DNA of 64,000 bases from Paramecium sonneborni (taxonomy: Eukaryota > Ciliophora > Oligohymenophorea > Peniculida > Parameciidae). Below the pieces are notes generated by a model, which did no database searches, was not told the origin of the DNA, and worked only from the letters and a program-made list of their open reading frames with translations. Below are positions 58,789-64,000 of the stretch, one piece after another; the stretch's first letter is position 1; each line of letters opens with the position of its first letter. The DNA is taken from NCBI GenBank assembly GCA_905182985.1, contig CAJJDN010000018.1:206914-270913 (forward strand), read 5' to 3'. The translations under genes were made by a program, and so were the position numbers.

Positions 58789-59262
58789 TCATAAATTTTT
58801 CTTAAAAAATTCCTTAAACTCCTACAAAGACATTTAATCATGTAACACTCCACAAAATTTTAGAACATCTAAATTTAATATTAGTATTACTTTAAATCTC
58901 TTCTTCACTTGTATTGTCTTTGAATTTTTAAAATACTTTTCTTATTTTTTTTGAATCTATATGACCAGATTTATCGAAATCAAAAATAGCAAATGCACTT
59001 TCCAATAATTCGTCATGTTAATCTTTATTTGACATGCATTCATTAAACAGCTCCGAAAAATCTTAAAATTACATTGTTGTCTTATTATTAGGAAAATATC
59101 TATGTCAAAAATAATTTTTTACTTTAGTTCAGTTACAGATACATATGTTGGTGATTTAGGAGAACTATCTTTTTGAGCATCTTCTAGGTTGTCGTTTGAA
59201 TTTACTTTTTTCGCTAATCTTCTTCCTGGTTAATAAGGCACATTTAATGTTTAAGAATCCAT
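58789..59262 (-). CDS. EF-hand Ca2+-binding protein
   Basis: About 142 residues with introns of 23 and 22 nt. A disordered Ser/Pro N-terminus (D-S-S-P-K-S-P-T) leads to calmodulin/centrin-like helices: M-Q-F-Q-D-F-S-E-L-F, then a canonical loop D-F-D-K-S-G-H-I-D-S-K-K-I (D-x-D-x-S-x-x-I-x-x-x-x), and a last pair M-S-L-Q-E-F-K-E-F-F. Only one loop has all usual Ca2+ ligands. Small EF-hand proteins in ciliates often serve the cortex or cilia. Stop TGA (minus) occupies 58791-58789. Confidence 0.8.
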
Positions 59263-59463
59263 GTTTATAGTTTCTAAGTCTTTTATTAATTAATTTATTT
59301 GAGCTATATTAATATCATCTCCTCCTTCTTAAGAAAATAACTAAAAAATCTATCTTAGTTCCTATTAGTTTGTTTATTATTATTATTGCATTCTAGTTAA
59401 ATTTAATATAATATAATTAAATTAATATAAAATAATTTAGATTGAACATTAAAAATACAAAAA

Positions 59464-60094
59464 TCACTTGTACATTTTAAGATAGAAAAAAATAATTTAA
59501 CAAAAATATTATTTAAACACTATTTAATTAGAACAATCTTATAAACATAAATTTATTTTTTATTAAGCTTTGATTGTCTTTTAAAAATATAAAATTTTTG
59601 ATACCTTTTTCTATGTGGACTATTTCTTTAACTATCCTATTTCTTAATATTTATCAAATTAAACCTGTTTTTAATAACTATAAGAAATTTTTGCAGTGTT
59701 TACTGAATTTTCTTCAATTTATTATTTTATAAATTGTTTTTCAATTTCAAAGATGTTTATATGATTAATTTTATAATTATTATTACTTTTTTATAATTAG
59801 TATTGCTAAACTTAAAAAAGTATCCTATAGAGCAATTATCTAATCAGCATTTTCATTTAGACTTTTTTAAATGGTCTAATAAAAATCTGCTTTTTTTCAT
59901 TTAAATTTTTATTCCTTTAGTTTATTCTTTTCAGCAAGACTTATTTAAGTTTCGAAATGTTAGGATAAATTTTCAAGACGTTCTAACTTAGATGAAAAAT
60001 TTATCATAATCTATTCTTATGATTAAATTTGATTTTTATTTTTATGTGGTATAATTATAAAAATTGCCATTTTAATATTTGATGATTAATTCAT
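59464..60094 (-). pseudogene. SF-assemblin-like coiled-coil gene with premature TGA
   Basis: The frame from ATG 60094 reads S-K-L-E-R-L-E-N-L-S-Q-H-F-E-T, a typical SF-assemblin start (striated rootlet filament protein), and continues K-L-K-E-Q-K-F-K, then TGA at about 59901, then in the same frame K-K-A-D-F-Y-Q-T-I-Q-K-S-L-N-E-N, again with the assemblin heptad pattern. No GT...AG of ordinary length removes the TGA. A frame change follows before the last coding-like exon (E-I-E-K-Q-F-I-K-Q-Q) ending near 59464. This is most simply a young pseudogene of one of the many Paramecium assemblin copies. Confidence 0.5.
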
Positions 60095-60393
60095 TTTCAA
60101 TTCTAATATTCAATTTAATTATTTTTTATGCTATCTCTAAAGCTATATTATTTATTTAAAAAAAAAGATCAGAAAGAATAAAAGCGTTATTGATACCAAA
60201 TTACAAGAAGCAAATTAATTCTCTGAATTTAAAATATTCCTTAAATCAAGTTTACATAATGGAAAGAATTTCAGTATCAATAATGTATTTTTATTTAAAA
60301 CGACATTTAATTATAAATTTTATAGAAATGAGACGTAATGAATTTGAGATCATATTAAATTTATTTTTCTCCTGAAAGCAACTAATTATAGTT

Positions 60394-60681
60394 ATGAAAG
60401 TCATTGAGGAAATCAAATATTAAGTTGAAATGGAGATGAAGAAAATATTTGGAAAATGTATCGAAAAACGATACGCAAAAATAACTGAGTAACTTAAATA
60501 AGAGTGTATTAAGAATGTTATTTAGAAGGGTCGAACAATAAGAGAAGTATACTATTTTAAATAAAGTAGGTAGCCTAGCAATTATCAATTAATTATTCTT
60601 CTGCAAAGTCTATATTAGCCAATTATAGAAAATCATAGAAGAGATTAAAATTATAATATCATCTGGAACCAAGATAAGTGA
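60394..60681 (+). CDS. uncertain ORF, part of a larger gene
   Basis: A 95-residue frame M-K-V-I-E-E-I-K-Y-Q to N-I-I-W-N-Q-D-K, basic and helical (K-C-I-E-K-R-Y-A-K-I-T-E-Q-L). Protein-like reading continues in another frame to about 60810 (D-K-Y-D-W-N-K-F-K-I-Q-T-Y-C), and another coding-like stretch lies upstream at about 60180-60330. The frames could not be joined with confident introns. Confidence 0.35.
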
Positions 60682-60819
60682 AAGTTAATGATAAATATGA
60701 TTGGAACAAATTTAAAATTTAAACATATTGTGAAGACAGGTAAATTAATGAATATACAATGGAAAAATTTGCTTAAATAATAAAACAAACTTCATTAAAT
60801 AAAGTATTAAACTGATTTG

Positions 60820-61011
60820 ATATTATATTGTTTTAGAGCATATATAATATTTATAAATATGATTAACTTTAGCATTTTCTAATTATAAGCATCCTAAAAA
60901 GACATTAAATATCTAGATAATTAATAAGAATTAATTAATAAATTATGTAATAGTTTTGAAGAACATGATAATTTAAATAATTATAAATATAATTATATAT
61001 TTAAATAAATA
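60820..61011. other. AT-rich intergenic stretch
   Basis: No gene is visible; short AT repeats only. Confidence 0.4.
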
Positions 61012-64000
61012 TCACTTATTTTACTATTATTTTTATTAGAGCCATACCTCATATTATTCTTTAGCATCTTTAATATTTTTAGTCATTTATTCTTATTCTT
61101 ATTGAGTCAATTAGGAGAACAAGGCAGCATACAATTATTAATTATTTTATTGAAGTGTCAAGACTAATTTTTCCATTAATAAAATGGAATCATAATCTTC
61201 TAAAGGACTATCATAAAGTTCAGCATATTCATCATCACCTTCATCATAATCTTCATCATCTTCATCATCATCCTATTCTAAATTTTATATTTTTTCTATA
61301 GTTTTTTTAAAATCCTCTTCTTCTTCTGCTTAATCTTCTTAATCACAAGATTCTTCTTCTTCTCTAAGTTCTAAGATTTTGGTAGATAACCTCACAAACA
61401 ATTTTCCAATTTCTGCAGATGTTAATAATAAATAATTAGGAATTTAAGGAAGCGAATATAATTAACAGAGAGCAAAGATTAATCTATTAATATCCTATTC
61501 ATATTTATAAAACTTTTCCATAGAGAGTATAGTTTATAGGATTTGATCTGTCAATCCTTTGCTATTTAAGTAATTAACAGCAAGGTTTGGATTGTACCAA
61601 ATACACATACATAAAACTCCAATATTAACAATTTTAAATCTATTTGTTTTTTTATCTTTCTAAAATTAGTAAATATAAATAATTACTTATAAATTAGCTA
61701 AAGAAAAGTCAATAATTTATGGAATAAGATTATCTATTTGGCCAGGATAATTTTCTATCAATGCTATTAATATAGTAGTCACTTAATTTTAATCTGTTTC
61801 ATCAGTTCCAATATCAGCTATTACATAAATCTTTTAAAGAAATCTAAAAACTAAAGAAATGAATGAATTTCCAAAGAAATCATTTTGTGTTAAGAATGTA
61901 GCACCTCCTTTTTAAATATAGTTTCTAAAGGATCCTAACATTTAAGAAACAAATTCACTTCCCCAATCTTTTTTACATCCTTCTAACAAAATATATTATT
62001 CTTCTGTTAAACCTTAGATACTATATACATTTGTTTCTTAAGGTATTCCCAATATTATGTAACATAATACTGGATAATAAAACCATAAACCTGGAGTTAA
62101 TTATTTTCTTTTGTATAACATTATATTTAATATCTCTAAAGCTTCATTAATAAAATCACATCCTGTTTCTGTAAGAGCAAAATTAATAATAGGAAAGATG
62201 ACAGATTCTAATTAGGTATAAGAATCTTATTAAAGTGGAGCATTTAGAATTCTTTTAATTGCTTCTAAACATCCAGATGCAGCTAATTCAGCTTCACCAT
62301 CATCATCAGAATCACCATCTCCTTAATTCTATTTTTTACAATATTTTTAAAAAATATTTGCAATATGTGCAGATAATTAATGAGCATATGGAGTTATTTC
62401 ATTTGTAAAATATTTAACAATTTCTTCTAATGACTTAACAATTTTTTCATTATCTATCAATTCCATTAATTTAATGTATATTTCTAAAACCTAACTTAAT
62501 TATGGTCGTATTAAATCTTAGGCTTCTTTATGCTAAAGAATTTAACTAAATGATATTGCTGCTGCAACTCTGACTGGTAATTCTTTATCTAATATACATT
62601 TTGAAATCCCTTAAACAGCTAATTAAATATTTTATTTATTCTTAAATTCAATTGAACCATATTCATTAAATAAATGGCATGCTCGTGCTCTTAAAAATCC
62701 AACTGGATTTTAAAATTCTTGTAGAATATATTTCTCTAAGATTTATTCTAAACCACCCTAAATGGAACTGATTTTTGAAATCTAATGAACTAAACTTTCA
62801 ATACCCCATAATAAGGCTTCCTTTTTAATAAGATCTAAAGGCTAATTAGTTAAGGGATCTATATTTGTACTAAATGCTGTTTAACAATAATTAAGAAAAG
62901 AAATTAACATTAAATTTCCATTTATATCTTTTTATAGACAAACTTCCTATAATATATCATTAGCTGGATTTTTAATATTATAGGTTGAAAGTGAAAAATC
63001 ATCTAATCTTTTAATATATTCTTCAGGATCATTCTTCCATAATTAATCATCTCTATGAGTAAGTTACATCTTTGGAATAGCTATATGGTATATAAGTTTA
63101 TCATAATGAGGTTTTAATAATTCCTTTGTATTATCTAATTTTAAAGAATAAAATAAATATTTTAAAGCATGTAAACAAGTTCTAGGACCTTAAAATTATG
63201 AATTATCTGTTAAAATTTTATAAAAGATTTCCATAAATCCAATAGCATAAGTTGATTTTATATGTTCTGCAAAATCAGCCATATTAGCTTCAACCATTTT
63301 TTTATTTGCAAATTTTTGAATAAATCTCAATACAATTCTGCTAGCCCATTTTTTATTTGTCCAAATGTATGTTTTTTCTCTTCTGGTTTCTTCTTAAGAA
63401 TCTTAAGTTATAGTAGATAATTCAGGAGGTGGAGGAGCTTATATAATTGTCTTAAAATAAAGCATCCATTTAGCTACAGTATTTTAATCTTACATATATA
63501 TTGGCATCATTAAATGTGTAGCATGATGGAATATTTTTAATATTACTTTAACTAATTATCCACTTTATTCATTATAACCTTCTAAGAATTTCTAAAACAA
63601 ACTTTCTAATATTGGAAATGTTGAAGCAACTAATGGTTCTAATGGTTTACGATCATTTTCCAATAAAAATTAATGTACTTCGCATGTACGTCTTAAAGTT
63701 AGTAATGCACTCCATAAGTCTTCATATGAAGTAAAGTTTTGTAATTTGATAACTAGTTATTATACTAATTATGGCCAATCATTAGGAAAGTCTATTGCTA
63801 CTAATTTGTAAATCAAATCTTCATATTATGATCTTAACTTCTTTACTTAAATACATCTATTATGTATTTATTAAACTACCTTGCTAAAGCATCAATTATT
63901 GTTGCTCTTATTACACTTTTCTCTTCTTCACTTACCACAAAATGACCTGGCTCTTTCTTCTCAGCCCAATGCTTTTCTAAAAATGTTTTCAAATTCACTA
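61012..64000 (-). CDS. importin-7/8 type karyopherin, 5' partial
   Basis: The gene enters from the right edge already in the importin-beta N-terminal region: K-H-W-A-E-K-K-E-P-G-H-F-V-V, I-R-A-T-I-I-D-A-L, then Y-E-D-L-I-Y-K-L-V-A-I-D-F-P-N-D-W-P-Q-L (family D-F-P-x-x-W-P). HEAT repeats follow for about 900 residues, including W-T-N-K-K-W-A-S-R-I-V-L-R-F. The C-terminus has the acidic patch (D-D-D-E-D-D-E-D-Y-D-E-G-D-D-E-Y) and S-P-L-E-D-Y-D characteristic of IPO7/8 (family S-P-L-D-x-x-D). These receptors carry ribosomal proteins, histone H1 and signalling factors into the nucleus. Stop TGA 61014-61012. The first residues are outside the window. Confidence 0.88.

Noticed and set aside
1..64000. 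Bacterial-type operon, CRISPR, toxin-antitoxin or phage interpretation
   Set aside because: The genetic code, tiny introns and eukaryotic protein families exclude a prokaryotic origin; no direct-repeat array or phage gene cluster was seen.
1..64000. Telomeric G3T3/G4T2 repeats, tRNA or rRNA genes
   Set aside because: No G-rich repeat arrays or GC-richer structured segments of the expected kind were noticed. A covariance search would be needed to exclude a single tRNA.

Overview
The window is nuclear DNA from a ciliate, almost certainly a Paramecium macronuclear chromosome. It is extremely AT-rich. Long protein-like frames read through TAA and TAG as glutamine and end only at TGA. Conserved domains are rejoined by introns of roughly 17-30 nt that begin with GT(A). 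Genes lie on both strands, often less than 100 bp apart. Genes were therefore read with TAA/TAG = Gln and TGA = stop; standard-code ORFs miss or fragment nearly all of them. No rRNA, tRNA, CRISPR array, transposase cluster or telomere repeat was seen. No complete previously undescribed multi-gene system is evident; the novelty lies in individual genes, splice signals and coding repeats.

Layout. 0-10 kb: a truncated ConA/LamG-like secreted protein gene, an MGRN1-type RING ubiquitin ligase (minus), a coiled-coil protein, an interrupted membrane-protein gene, a cyclic-nucleotide-binding protein, a multi-pass membrane protein and a CDCA7-type zinc-finger (zf-4CXXC_R1) protein. 10-22 kb: coiled-coil proteins, a possible CFAP97-like ciliary protein, nuclear cap-binding protein CBP80, and a cysteine-rich Paramecium-type membrane protein with a duplicated 33-bp coding repeat. 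22-31 kb: a PB1-domain protein, Elongin C, an AGC/STK32-like kinase, the Ku70 DNA-end-binding subunit, a helix-turn-helix protein beside a perfect palindrome, and an E2F partner DP transcription factor. 31-37 kb: mitochondrial EF-Ts, a UDP-N-acetylhexosamine pyrophosphorylase-like enzyme and a large protein with a glycine-zipper membrane segment. 37-47 kb: one 10-kb gene for a HUWE1/TOM1-type HECT ubiquitin ligase with a polyglutamine tract written almost entirely in TAA. 47-64 kb: a Gln-rich coiled-coil protein, small membrane and coiled-coil proteins, YIF1, the PP2A catalytic subunit, TMEM230, a C2-domain membrane protein, an EF-hand protein, an SF-assemblin-like gene with a premature TGA, and the 3' part of an importin-7/8 gene that runs off the end.

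Functional threads seen side by side: ubiquitin signalling (MGRN1, Elongin C, HECT), nuclear RNA and protein traffic (CBP80, importin-7/8), chromatin, cell-cycle and DNA-end factors (CDCA7-like, DP, Ku70, HTH protein), and secretory or membrane traffic (YIF1, TMEM230, C2 protein). In a genome this compact, adjacency is not evidence of co-function, and I infer no operon.

Notable features. Many introns here appear to use AAG as the 3' splice site instead of TAG, and one homology-supported intron is only 17 nt. The HECT catalytic cysteine codon is split by an intron. Two convergent genes have abutting stop codons that form TGATCA. Several ORFs that otherwise look coding carry lone in-frame TGA codons and are probably decaying paralogues. 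Exact splice sites and some starts are hand-read and should be treated as approximate where stated.
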